A stretch of 8,936 bases of DNA from an uncultured Eubacteriales bacterium (GTDB lineage: Bacteria; Bacillota; Clostridia; Christensenellales; CAG-138). The notes below the pieces were generated by a model, which did no database searches, was not told the origin of the DNA, and was given only the letters and a program-made list of their open reading frames with translations. The DNA is taken from assembly GCA_900542615.1 (NCBI GenBank), contig UQOG01000083.1, positions 1 to 8,936 of the forward strand, given 5' to 3'. Made by a program: the position numbers and the translations under genes. Within the stretch, counting starts at the first letter, position 1. Each line of letters begins with the position of its first letter. Shown here piece by piece: positions 1 to 7,021 of this stretch.

Positions 1-162
1 CCTGACGATATTCGGGGCTGCCCAGGGGGTTCCAACTTCCCCGCCTCCGCAGCGCGCCCATCGGCCCAGCGGGGGGCGGCCCGCCGCACGCTCCGCCGGG
101 TTTCTACCCGCCTGCACAGGGCAAAACGGCGGCTTGCCCAGCCCTGCAACGGCAATACAGCG
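1..162. other. Non-coding GC-rich region upstream of glnN
   Basis: I see no convincing gene here. Two plus-strand frames stay open from the left edge (one to about 165, one to about 215), but their translations are low-complexity Ala/Pro/Arg-rich text without a recognisable domain, and one runs straight through the glnN promoter. The stretch contains small hairpins, such as CGGGT/ACCCG around 97-110 and GGGCAA/TTGCCC at 119-124 and 134-139. CAGGGC (117-122) could instead pair with GCCCTG (141-146). These may belong to the end of an upstream transcript outside the window, but no T-rich tract follows them, so I do not call a terminator. Confidence 0.5.
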
Positions 163-191
163 TTGACTTTTGCCTCTGGCCGTCATATAAT
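163..191 (+). promoter_or_regulatory. Sigma-A type promoter of glnN
   Basis: The -35 box TTGACT (163-168) and a perfect -10 box TATAAT (186-191) are separated by 17 bases, the ideal spacing for the housekeeping sigma factor. Transcription should start near 198, giving a leader of about 80 bases before the glnN start codon. The local drop to AT-rich sequence in an otherwise GC-rich region supports the call. Confidence 0.85.
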
Positions 192-221
192 TAGTGGATT
201 GTTTTTATTGCCTTAGGACAG

Positions 222-246
222 TCCGGGGGCCAAAATTCCCCCTGGA
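222..246 (+). promoter_or_regulatory. Hairpin in the glnN leader
   Basis: TCCGGGGG (222-229) can pair with CCCCTGGA (239-246) over 8 base pairs, including one G-U pair, with a 9-base loop. It lies in the predicted 5' untranslated region, about 30 bases before the glnN start. It is too far from the Shine-Dalgarno AAAGGAG (264-270) to hide it directly, and no T-run follows it, so it is not an obvious terminator. It could stabilise the transcript or bind a protein or antisense RNA. It does not match any riboswitch that I recognise. Confidence 0.35.
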
Positions 247-277
247 AATACATTTTATTTTATAAAGGAGAAGGACC

Positions 278-2353
<2,076 letters not shown>

Positions 2354-2366
2354 ACCCTGCAAACAG

Positions 2367-2399
2367 GCGCGCCGGGGAATCTTCCCCGGCGCGCTTTTT
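2367..2399 (+). terminator. Rho-independent terminator of glnN
   Basis: GCGCGCCGGGGAA (2367-2379) and TTCCCCGGCGCGC (2382-2394) form a perfect inverted repeat of 13 bases per arm, realistically a 12-bp stem with a 4-base loop. Five T residues (2395-2399) follow directly. It begins 13 bases after the glnN stop codon and lies between two converging genes. On the minus strand the hairpin is followed only by CTGTTTG, so it may also stop the regulator transcript, but less efficiently. Confidence 0.95.
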
Positions 2400-2423
2400 G
2401 CCGTGTCCTGTTCCTGGCTTTCG

Positions 2424-2624
2424 CTATTTGCCCCCGTCCAGGAAAAAGATCTCCTCCACCGGCCTGCCCAGCAGCCTTGCGATCCGCATGGCAAGCTCCA
2501 GGGTGGGATTGTATTTGTCGTTTTCAATGGCGATGATGGTCTGCCGGCTAACGCCCAGGGCTTGGGCCATATCCTCCTGCCGAAGCTCCGCCTGCTTGCG
2601 CAATTGTTTGATGATGTTCCGCAT
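2424..2624 (-). CDS. Small XRE-family helix-turn-helix regulator
   Basis: A 66-residue protein that is almost entirely one Cro/C1-type helix-turn-helix domain, so it is a DNA-binding transcription regulator. Residues 1-15 form the first basic helix, and QEDMAQALGVSRQTIIAIEN (16-35) is the classical helix-turn-helix pair. KYNPTLELAMRIARLLGRPV (37-56) supplies the closing helices, followed by EEIFFL. The length is normal for this single-domain class. The start codon lies 6 bases past the stop of the upstream membrane protein gene and has only a weak GCGGG Shine-Dalgarno, suggesting translational coupling. Regulators of this kind are often paired with a small membrane protein in Bacillota. The target is unknown; autoregulation of the two-gene operon is likely. 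It converges on glnN, so position alone does not link it to glutamine control. Confidence 0.92.
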   Translation of the reverse strand: MRNIIKQLRKQAELRQEDMAQALGVSRQTIIAIENDKYNPTLELAMRIARLLGRPVEEIFFLDGGK

Positions 2625-2630
2625 GGCCCG

Positions 2631-3032
2631 CTAGTTCCGTATGGCGAAATAGGCCCCGACGCCCAGCAGGATGGCCGTAATGGCCACCGTCAAAAGGATG
2701 GCCCTGGCCAGCCGGTTGGGCGCCTGGTATTCCGCGTCCCCTTCCACCATTTTCCGCCCTATGGCCAGCTGGGAAAAGCTCTGCACGCTCACCCCCAGGC
2801 ACAGGATCAGCATGGGCAAAGGCGAATACGCCTCGCCCCGGAAAAACGCCTGCCAGCAATTGTACAGCACCCATAGGGCCAACGCCAGCACAATGACCCG
2901 ATATCCCCGCTCCTCCGAAAGCAGCTGGATCTGCCGGTCCATTTCATCCATCTTCTTCCCCATATGGATCCGTTTTTCCCTCGCTATCCCCAGGAGAAAT
3001 GTTAAAACCTCTTTATTTTTTCTCCCTTCCAT
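2631..3032 (-). CDS. Small three-helix membrane protein, partner of the XRE regulator
   Basis: A 133-residue protein of unknown function. The first 40 residues are charged and helical (KKMDEMDRQIQLLSEERGYR at 26-45). Three hydrophobic segments follow at about 44-62, 71-91 and 109-130, with a polar stretch RKMVEGDAEYQAPNR (93-107) before the last one. This architecture resembles the uncharacterised membrane proteins commonly encoded beside small XRE regulators in Clostridia (DUF6442- or DUF6773-like; not verified). A longer reading frame extends upstream to 3260. I prefer the ATG at 3030-3032 because GGGAGGGGG precedes it by about six bases, and because the upstream extension has no domain character and runs into AT-rich promoter-like DNA. 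It is first in an operon with the XRE gene, whose product may control it. Confidence 0.82.
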   Translation of the reverse strand: MEGRKNKEVLTFLLGIAREKRIHMGKKMDEMDRQIQLLSEERGYRVIVLALALWVLYNCWQAFFRGEAYSPLPMLILCLGVSVQSFSQLAIGRKMVEGDAEYQAPNRLARAILLTVAITAILLGVGAYFAIRN

Positions 3033-3306
3033 TGCAATCCCCCTCCCGGCACGCAGGATAGCCCTGCAAAATGCTGCAATCTCTGCCCCACAAAGCCATG
3101 ACGGAGCAACTGGGAATGGCTGCAAAATCCCCTTCTGTATAAAAGTCAAGTCTCCCCCCGGGATTTTTGGATAAACCCGCCGAAATTCCCGCATTTTCCA
3201 TCCAGCGCCGGCCGCCTGTCGGCAAATCCTTTTTGCAGGATTATTATTTTGCAGTTTCATTTTATAGTCTTCAAAAATAATTCACATTCCATTCCAGCGG
3301 TTTGTA
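3033..3306. other. Divergent intergenic region between the membrane protein gene and gdhA
   Basis: No gene is supported. The half next to gdhA is strikingly AT-rich for this genome and must hold the promoter of the minus-strand operon. The best minus-strand candidate is TTGAAG (3274-3269), 17 bases, CAAAAT (3251-3246), but each box matches consensus at only four of six positions, and it would give a leader of about 200 bases. The sequence nearer 3040-3240 is of ordinary composition, and its open minus-strand frame lacks a credible start. Confidence 0.5.
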
Positions 3307-3335
3307 TTGACAGATCTTATCCTGGGAATTATGAT
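3307..3335 (+). promoter_or_regulatory. Sigma-A type promoter of gdhA
   Basis: A perfect -35 box TTGACA (3307-3312) is followed after 17 bases by TATGAT (3330-3335), one mismatch from the -10 consensus. Transcription would start near 3342, leaving a leader of about 87 bases. That leader contains an unusually pyrimidine-rich stretch (about 3356-3390) and a small CCCGC/GCGGG hairpin at 3384-3396. This is among the strongest promoters in the window, consistent with an abundant metabolic enzyme. Confidence 0.88.
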
Positions 3336-3428
3336 ACAAACATAGATATGCAACTTTCCCTTCTTTTTTTGTCCTATCTTTTCCCCGCCCTGCGGGAATC
3401 AATAACCAACCATGTGTGGAGGTAACGA

Positions 3429-4775
3429 ATGAACGCGTACATTGAATCAGTTTTGGAAAAGGTAAAACAGCGTGACGCCAACGAGCCGGAATTTATCCAA
3501 ACCGTTGAGGAAGTCCTCTCCAGCCTGGAGCCTGTAATCAATCAACACCCCGAATATGAAAAGATGGGCCTGCTGGAGCGGCTCACCGAGCCGGAGCGCA
3601 CCATCGAGTTCCGGGTGACCTGGGCGGACGACGCCGGCAAGGTCCATGTAAACCGGGGCTATCGGGTGCAGTTCAACAGCGCCATCGGCCCCTACAAAGG
3701 CGGCCTGCGCTTTGCCTCCCACGTTAACCTCTCCGTGATGAAGTTCCTGGGCTTTGAACAAACCTTCAAAAACAGCCTCACCTCCCTGCCTATGGGCGGC
3801 GGTAAGGGCGGTTCCGATTTCGATCCCAACGGCAAGAGCGATGCGGAGATCATGCGGTTCTGCCAGGCCTTTATGACCGAGCTCCAGCGGCACATCGGCC
3901 CCAATGTGGACGTGCCCGCCGGCGACATCGGCGTAGGCGGCCGGGAGATCGGCTATCTGTTCGGCCAGTATAAGCGCATCCGGGGCGCCTATGAAAACGG
4001 CGTGCTCACCGGCAAGGGCATGTCCTATGGCGGCAGCCTGATCCGGCCCGAGGCCACCGGCTTTGGCGCCATCTACTATGTATGCGAAGTGCTGGAGCAC
4101 GAGAAGGATACCATCGCCGGCAAGACCATCGCCATTTCCGGCTTTGGCAACGTGGCCTGGGGCGTAGCCACCAAGGCGGCCCAGCTGGGCGCCAAGGTCA
4201 TCACCCTGGCCGGCCCCGACGGCTATATCTACGACGCGGAGGGCGTTACCACCCAGGAGAAGCTGGACTATATGCTCACCATGCGCAATTCCGGCCGCAA
4301 CAAGGTGCAGGATTATGCGGATAAGTTCGGCGTGCCCTTCTTCCCCGGCCAGAAGCCCTGGGGCCAGAAGGCGGACATCTGCATGCCCTGCGCCTACCAG
4401 AACGAGATCGGCATGAAGGAAGCCGAGCAGATCCTGGCCAACGGCACCAAGTATTACATCGAAGTGGCCAATATGCCCACCACCAACGAGGCCCTGTACT
4501 TCCTCATGGGCAAGGGCCTGATCGTAGCCCCCTCCAAGGCGGTGAACGCGGGCGGCGTATCCGTATCCGGCCTGGAGATGAGCCAGAACTCCGAACGCCT
4601 GGCCTGGAGCGCCGAAGAGGTGGATAAGCAGCTGCATACCATCATGAAGAACATCCATGCGGCTTCCGTTCAGGCGGCGGAGGAGTGCGGCCTGGGCTAC
4701 AACCTGGTGGCCGGCGCCAACCTGGCGGGCTTCAAGAAGGTGGCCGACGCCATGATGGCCCAGGGCTTGGTCTAA
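3429..4775 (+). CDS. gdhA: Glutamate dehydrogenase, hexameric type, with an NAD-type coenzyme signature
   Basis: Interconverts glutamate with 2-oxoglutarate and ammonia in the cytoplasm. The 448 residues are the normal length of the bacterial hexameric family. GPYKGG (87-92) provides substrate lysine K90, with K114, and MGGGKGG (122-128) carries catalytic K126. PAGDIGVG (163-170) carries D166, and S380 lies in NAGGVSVSG. The Rossmann domain shows SGFGNVAWG (237-245). These positions correspond almost one-to-one with the Clostridium symbiosum enzyme. Phe239 in SGFGN and Pro263 in AGPDG match the residues linked to NAD preference there; the E. coli NADP enzyme has Ser at both. I therefore infer NAD specificity (EC 1.4.1.2), although automatic annotation may say NADP. 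GGAGG lies six bases before the ATG. The gene has its own promoter and is not in an operon with glnN. Confidence 0.96.
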   Translation: MNAYIESVLEKVKQRDANEPEFIQTVEEVLSSLEPVINQHPEYEKMGLLERLTEPERTIEFRVTWADDAGKVHVNRGYRVQFNSAIGPYKGGLRFASHVNLSVMKFLGFEQTFKNSLTSLPMGGGKGGSDFDPNGKSDAEIMRFCQAFMTELQRHIGPNVDVPAGDIGVGGREIGYLFGQYKRIRGAYENGVLTGKGMSYGGSLIRPEATGFGAIYYVCEVLEHEKDTIAGKTIAISGFGNVAWGVATKAAQLGAKVITLAGPDGYIYDAEGVTTQEKLDYMLTMRNSGRNKVQDYADKFGVPFFPGQKPWGQKADICMPCAYQNEIGMKEAEQILANGTKYYIEVANMPTTNEALYFLMGKGLIVAPSKAVNAGGVSVSGLEMSQNSERLAWSAEEVDKQLHTIMKNIHAASVQAAEECGLGYNLVAGANLAGFKKVADAMMAQGLV

Positions 4776-4802
4776 GCCCCGCCCCTTCCCCAATAACCAA
4801 CC

Positions 4803-4836
4803 CATGCCGGCAGCCATGCTGCCGGCATGTTCATTT
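4803..4836 (+). terminator. Hairpin after gdhA, possible weak terminator
   Basis: CATGCCGGCAGC (4803-4814) and GCTGCCGGCATG (4818-4829) form a perfect 12-bp stem with a 3-base loop, starting 27 bases after the gdhA stop codon. The following tract is only TTCATTT, so termination may be partial, and read-through toward the stronger terminator at 5145-5175 is plausible. The stem would also protect the 3' end of the gdhA transcript. Confidence 0.6.
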
Positions 4837-5044
4837 GCCGCCCCGTTTGTGGTCCGAGGGCCCCGGCCGGCCGGGATCGGGCGGCGGGGCGATGAAGCTG
4901 CAAACGCCGTCAAGACAAAGGGCCCCATGAACGGGCGGCGCAGCCGCACATCCCATAGGTTACCCTGCTGCCGGCATGGTTATGTTCGCTTAGTTTTCTT
5001 TTGGTTGGTCCCCTTTCCGATTGTTCCCCTTGCGGGCCTCGCGT
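4837..5044. other. Non-coding region 3' of gdhA
   Basis: No gene is supported. The open plus-strand frame starting inside the hairpin at 4804 has no Shine-Dalgarno and runs through a terminator into the antisense of the MATE gene. The stretch holds a 14-base perfect palindrome CCCGGCCGGCCGGG (4862-4875), a small GCGGC/GCCGC hairpin (4935-4947) and a further copy of the hairpin arm GCTGCCGGCATG (4967-4978). A T-rich patch lies at about 4978-5005. If transcription reads past 4836, this becomes a long structured 3' untranslated region. I do not recognise a known RNA family. Confidence 0.4.
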
Positions 5045-5087
5045 CCTGGGATAAAACGCCCCCGGGCGTTTCGTCCCAGGGGCGTTT
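5045..5087. repeat. Nested inverted repeat with alternative 3' arms
   Basis: The outer arms CCTGGGA (5045-5051) and TCCCAGG (5074-5080) enclose inner arms AAACGCC (5054-5060) and GGCGTTT (5065-5071), so the whole can fold as one long hairpin with a small internal loop. A second GGGCGTTT at 5080-5087 could replace the inner right arm, and GGCGTTTT recurs at 5095-5102. On the minus strand the inner stem is followed by TATCCC, so it may serve as a weak terminator of the MATE transcript, about 75-100 bases after its stop codon. Neither strand has a proper T-run here. Confidence 0.5.
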
Positions 5088-5144
5088 CATAAGCGGCGTT
5101 TTCAATCGTTGCGTCCCGCCGCCCGTCAACAGCCCGAGCTTTGG

Positions 5145-5175
5145 GTCAGGCGCCTTCCGGCGCCTGGCTTTTTTT
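5145..5175 (+). terminator. Strong rho-independent terminator embedded in the 3' end of the MATE gene
   Basis: CAGGCGCC (5147-5154) and GGCGCCTG (5159-5166) form a perfect 8-bp stem with loop TTCC. Adding G-U and G-C pairs below extends it to ten. Seven consecutive T residues (5169-5175) follow after GC. The orientation stops plus-strand transcripts coming from gdhA. Its left arm carries the MATE stop codon and the stem encodes the last residues of that protein on the other strand. Read on the minus strand, the A-run precedes the hairpin, so it cannot terminate the MATE transcript. Confidence 0.85.
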
Positions 5176-6507
5176 GCGCAGCCGCCGGCACTCCCATAGG
5201 CTCATGGGCAGGGTCAGGCAAAAGGTGAAGGCATCCGCCACCGGCTGGGCCAGCTGGATGCCCAATAGGCCCAATGCGCTGGCCAGCACCAGCAGGATCG
5301 GCAGGAAAAACAGCCCCTGCCGGGCAATGGACAGCAGGGAGGCAAAGCCCGCCGCCCCGATGTTTTGAAAGAGCATATTGGCGATGATCACGTATCCCAT
5401 CAAGGGCAAGGTGATGCACTGGAACCGAAGGGCCGGGATGCCGATGGCGGTCACCGCCGGGTCGTCCCGGAACAGGCCCACCAGGGGCTGGGCAAAGAGC
5501 AGCCCCAGCGCCGCCAGCAGCACCAGGGACAGCACGGCTGTTTTGATGCAGAAGCGGTAGCCCTCCAGCACCCGGTCAAAGCGGCCCGCCCCGTAGTTGA
5601 AGCCGCATACCGGCTGATAGCCTTGCCCAAAGCCCAACACCGCAGAGTTGGCAAAGCTCATCAGCCGGGAAACGATGGCCATGGCCGCAATGGCCGCATC
5701 CCCGTAATCCCGGGCGGCCCAGTTGAGGGCGATGGCGGCGGTAGCGCTCAAAAGCTGCCGGGCCATGGAAGGAAAGCCGGTGCGCAGGATCTCCCAGGCC
5801 GCCGCCCGGGTCAGGGCGAAATCCCGAAACCGGATGGGAAGATTGCCCCCCCGGGTGCAGCCATAGAGCAGGATGCAGAAGCTGCAAAACTGGCTGAGCA
5901 TGGTGGCCAACCCCGCCCCAGCGGTACCCATATCCAAAACGAAAATGAAGATGGGGTCCAGCACAATGTTGATCAGCGCCCCGGCCATGATGCCGAACAT
6001 GCCGTTTTTCGGGCTCCCCTGGAACCGAAGCTGGTTATTGAGCGTTAAGGACGCCGCCATAAAGGGGGTGCCGATGAGGATATATTGCATATACCCGCAG
6101 GCATGGGGCAAAATGGTTTCCGTAGCCCCCAGGAGCCGGGCCAGGTCTTCCATGAAGATGAGCCCCACCACGGCAATTACCACGCCTACCCCAAAACAGC
6201 AGAAAAACCCTGTGGATAGCAGATGGGATGCCTCCTCCTGCCGTTGCTCCCCCAGGGCCCTGGATATGGCGTTGCCGGAACCCTGGCCAAAAAAAAGCCC
6301 CGTGGCCATGATGATCGCCATGAGGGAAAATACCACCCCCACCGCGCCGGTGGCGCTGGTGCCGATAAACCCCACGAAATAGGTATCTACCATATTATAG
6401 ATGGCCGTGACCAACATGCTGGCCATGCTGGGCACCGCCATGCGGAGGATCAAACCCTTGAGCGGACTTTGGGTCATTTGAATAAACCGGTCTTGCTCCA
6501 CGTACAT
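5146..6507 (-). CDS. MATE-family multidrug efflux transporter (MepA-like)
   Basis: An inner-membrane antiporter that exports cationic drugs or metabolites in exchange for Na+ or H+. The 453 residues match the usual length of about 450 and show roughly twelve hydrophobic segments in two homologous halves. The first half starts with PLKGLILRMAVPSMASML (15-32) and YNMVDTYFVG (37-46), and has GQGSGNAISRALG (74-86) and LDPIFIF (183-189). The second half has GFGQGYQPVCGFNYGAGR (292-309), a hallmark of MepA/NorM-type proteins. I chose the ATG at 6505-6507, preceded by AGAGG and AAGGAAGG, over an upstream ATG at 6576 that would lie in the divergent promoter region. The C-terminal tail is short and encoded within a plus-strand terminator. 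It diverges from a GntR-ABC operon, so the GntR protein may also control it. The substrate cannot be read from sequence. Confidence 0.93.
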   Translation of the reverse strand: MYVEQDRFIQMTQSPLKGLILRMAVPSMASMLVTAIYNMVDTYFVGFIGTSATGAVGVVFSLMAIIMATGLFFGQGSGNAISRALGEQRQEEASHLLSTGFFCCFGVGVVIAVVGLIFMEDLARLLGATETILPHACGYMQYILIGTPFMAASLTLNNQLRFQGSPKNGMFGIMAGALINIVLDPIFIFVLDMGTAGAGLATMLSQFCSFCILLYGCTRGGNLPIRFRDFALTRAAAWEILRTGFPSMARQLLSATAAIALNWAARDYGDAAIAAMAIVSRLMSFANSAVLGFGQGYQPVCGFNYGAGRFDRVLEGYRFCIKTAVLSLVLLAALGLLFAQPLVGLFRDDPAVTAIGIPALRFQCITLPLMGYVIIANMLFQNIGAAGFASLLSIARQGLFFLPILLVLASALGLLGIQLAQPVADAFTFCLTLPMSLWECRRLRKKSQAPEGA

Positions 6508-6539
6508 CCTTCCTTTCCTCTTAATAAGTATAACGCGCC

Positions 6540-6568
6540 AATAAAAATTTGCATAGACGGGTTGACAA
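6540..6568 (-). promoter_or_regulatory. Candidate promoter of the MATE gene
   Basis: Reading the minus strand, TTGTCA (6568-6563; five of six consensus bases) is followed after 17 bases by TTTATT (6545-6540; four of six). Its -35 box overlaps the -35 box of the opposing GntR promoter, so the two promoters would compete for RNA polymerase. A better-looking -10 sequence TATACT exists at 6532-6527, but I find no good -35 box at the right distance from it. Confidence 0.4.
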
Positions 6569-6589
6569 AATTCCAAACGTTGCTATACT
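6562..6589 (+). promoter_or_regulatory. Promoter of the GntR-ABC operon
   Basis: A perfect -35 box TTGACA (6562-6567) and -10 box TATACT (6584-6589) are spaced by 16 bases. TGC precedes the -10 box, giving an extended -10 element. Transcription should begin near 6596, about 40 bases before the regulator's ATG. The last -10 base overlaps the palindrome at 6589-6610, as expected for a repressed promoter. Confidence 0.87.
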
Positions 6590-6610
6590 GTTATTGTATT
6601 TACTATAACA
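6589..6610. promoter_or_regulatory. Imperfect palindrome, likely GntR operator
   Basis: The left half TGTTATTGTAT (6589-6599) and right half TTACTATAACA (6600-6610) are complementary at 9 of 11 positions, with the outer six (TGTTAT/ATAACA) perfect. TATAACA occurs twice in tandem, at 6604-6610 and 6613-6619. The site covers the predicted transcription start of the GntR-ABC operon, and YtrA-type GntR repressors are known to act at such sites in their own promoters. Binding by the neighbouring regulator is inference. Confidence 0.65.
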
Positions 6611-6634
6611 CTTATAACAGAAAGGACAGTGGCT

Positions 6635-7021
6635 ATGAAGCTGGTACTCTCGCCAACCGGGGATACCCCCATTTATGCCCAGCTCAAGGCCCAGATCCAG
6701 GCTGCCATTTTCTCCGGGGAGCTGCGGGAGGGAGAGGCTTTGCCCAGCCTGCGGGCGGTGGCAAAGGCGCTGCGCATCAGCGTGCTGACGGTGACCCGGG
6801 CCTATACGGAATTGGAGCAGGAGGGCTTTGTGACCAACATCCAGGGCAAGGGCTGCTTTGTGCGGCGGGCGGACAACGCCCTGCTGCAGGAGCAGCGGGT
6901 GCGCCAGGCGGAGGAACGGCTGCAGGAGGGCATCCGCCTGGCCAAGCAGGCGGGCCTGGACCCGGCGGGGATCCGGCAGCTGCTGGACATTCTATTACAG
7001 GAAGAAGGAGCGGAAGTATGA
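6635..7021 (+). CDS. GntR-family regulator, YtrA subfamily
   Basis: A 128-residue DNA-binding repressor, the typical size of the YtrA subfamily, which has a winged helix-turn-helix and only a short C-terminal dimerisation helix region instead of a large ligand domain. TPIYAQLKAQIQAAIFSGEL (11-30) begins the GntR domain. Residues 37-76 carry the recognition helix in SLRAVAKALRISVLTVTRAY and the wing GFVTNIQGKGCFV. The remaining 50 residues are helical and Gln/Glu/Leu-rich. The ATG at 6635 is preferred because AAAGGA lies eight bases upstream; a GTG at 6629 would be only two bases from it. The last codons overlap the ATPase start by four bases (ATGA), showing translational coupling. Expected role: repress this ABC operon until cell-envelope or antibiotic stress relieves it; the inducer is unknown. 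Confidence 0.93.
   Translation: MKLVLSPTGDTPIYAQLKAQIQAAIFSGELREGEALPSLRAVAKALRISVLTVTRAYTELEQEGFVTNIQGKGCFVRRADNALLQEQRVRQAEERLQEGIRLAKQAGLDPAGIRQLLDILLQEEGAEV

Noticed and set aside
1..215. Open plus-strand frames at the left edge, possibly the end of an upstream gene
   Set aside because: Both translations are low-complexity and one passes through the glnN promoter. No recognisable C-terminal domain; they cannot be supported without sequence to the left.
3033..3260. 76-residue N-terminal extension of the small membrane protein
   Set aside because: The extension lacks recognisable structure, starts in AT-rich promoter-like DNA, and the internal ATG at 3032 has a much better Shine-Dalgarno.
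4862..4875. 14-base perfect palindrome CCCGGCCGGCCGGG as a regulatory operator
   Set aside because: It is built from overlapping CCGG units in a very GC-rich stretch and is not positioned at any promoter, so composition alone explains it.
3447..4949. 500-residue open frame on the minus strand
   Set aside because: It is the shadow of gdhA: composition is Gly/Ala/His/Leu-rich without a domain, and the plus-strand frame has all glutamate dehydrogenase motifs, a promoter and a Shine-Dalgarno.
4804..5199. 131-residue plus-strand frame after gdhA
   Set aside because: It starts inside a hairpin, has no Shine-Dalgarno, runs through a strong terminator and ends antisense to the MATE gene; the translation shows no domain.
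5365..6048. 227-residue plus-strand frame
   Set aside because: Antisense shadow of the MATE transporter, without a Shine-Dalgarno or domain.
6223..7017. Long in-frame upstream extension of the ABC ATPase (542 residues in total)
   Set aside because: It would run antisense through the MATE gene, across the divergent promoter and in another frame over GntR. The ATPase domain begins exactly at the ATG at 7018, which has AAGGAG upstream and an ATGA overlap.
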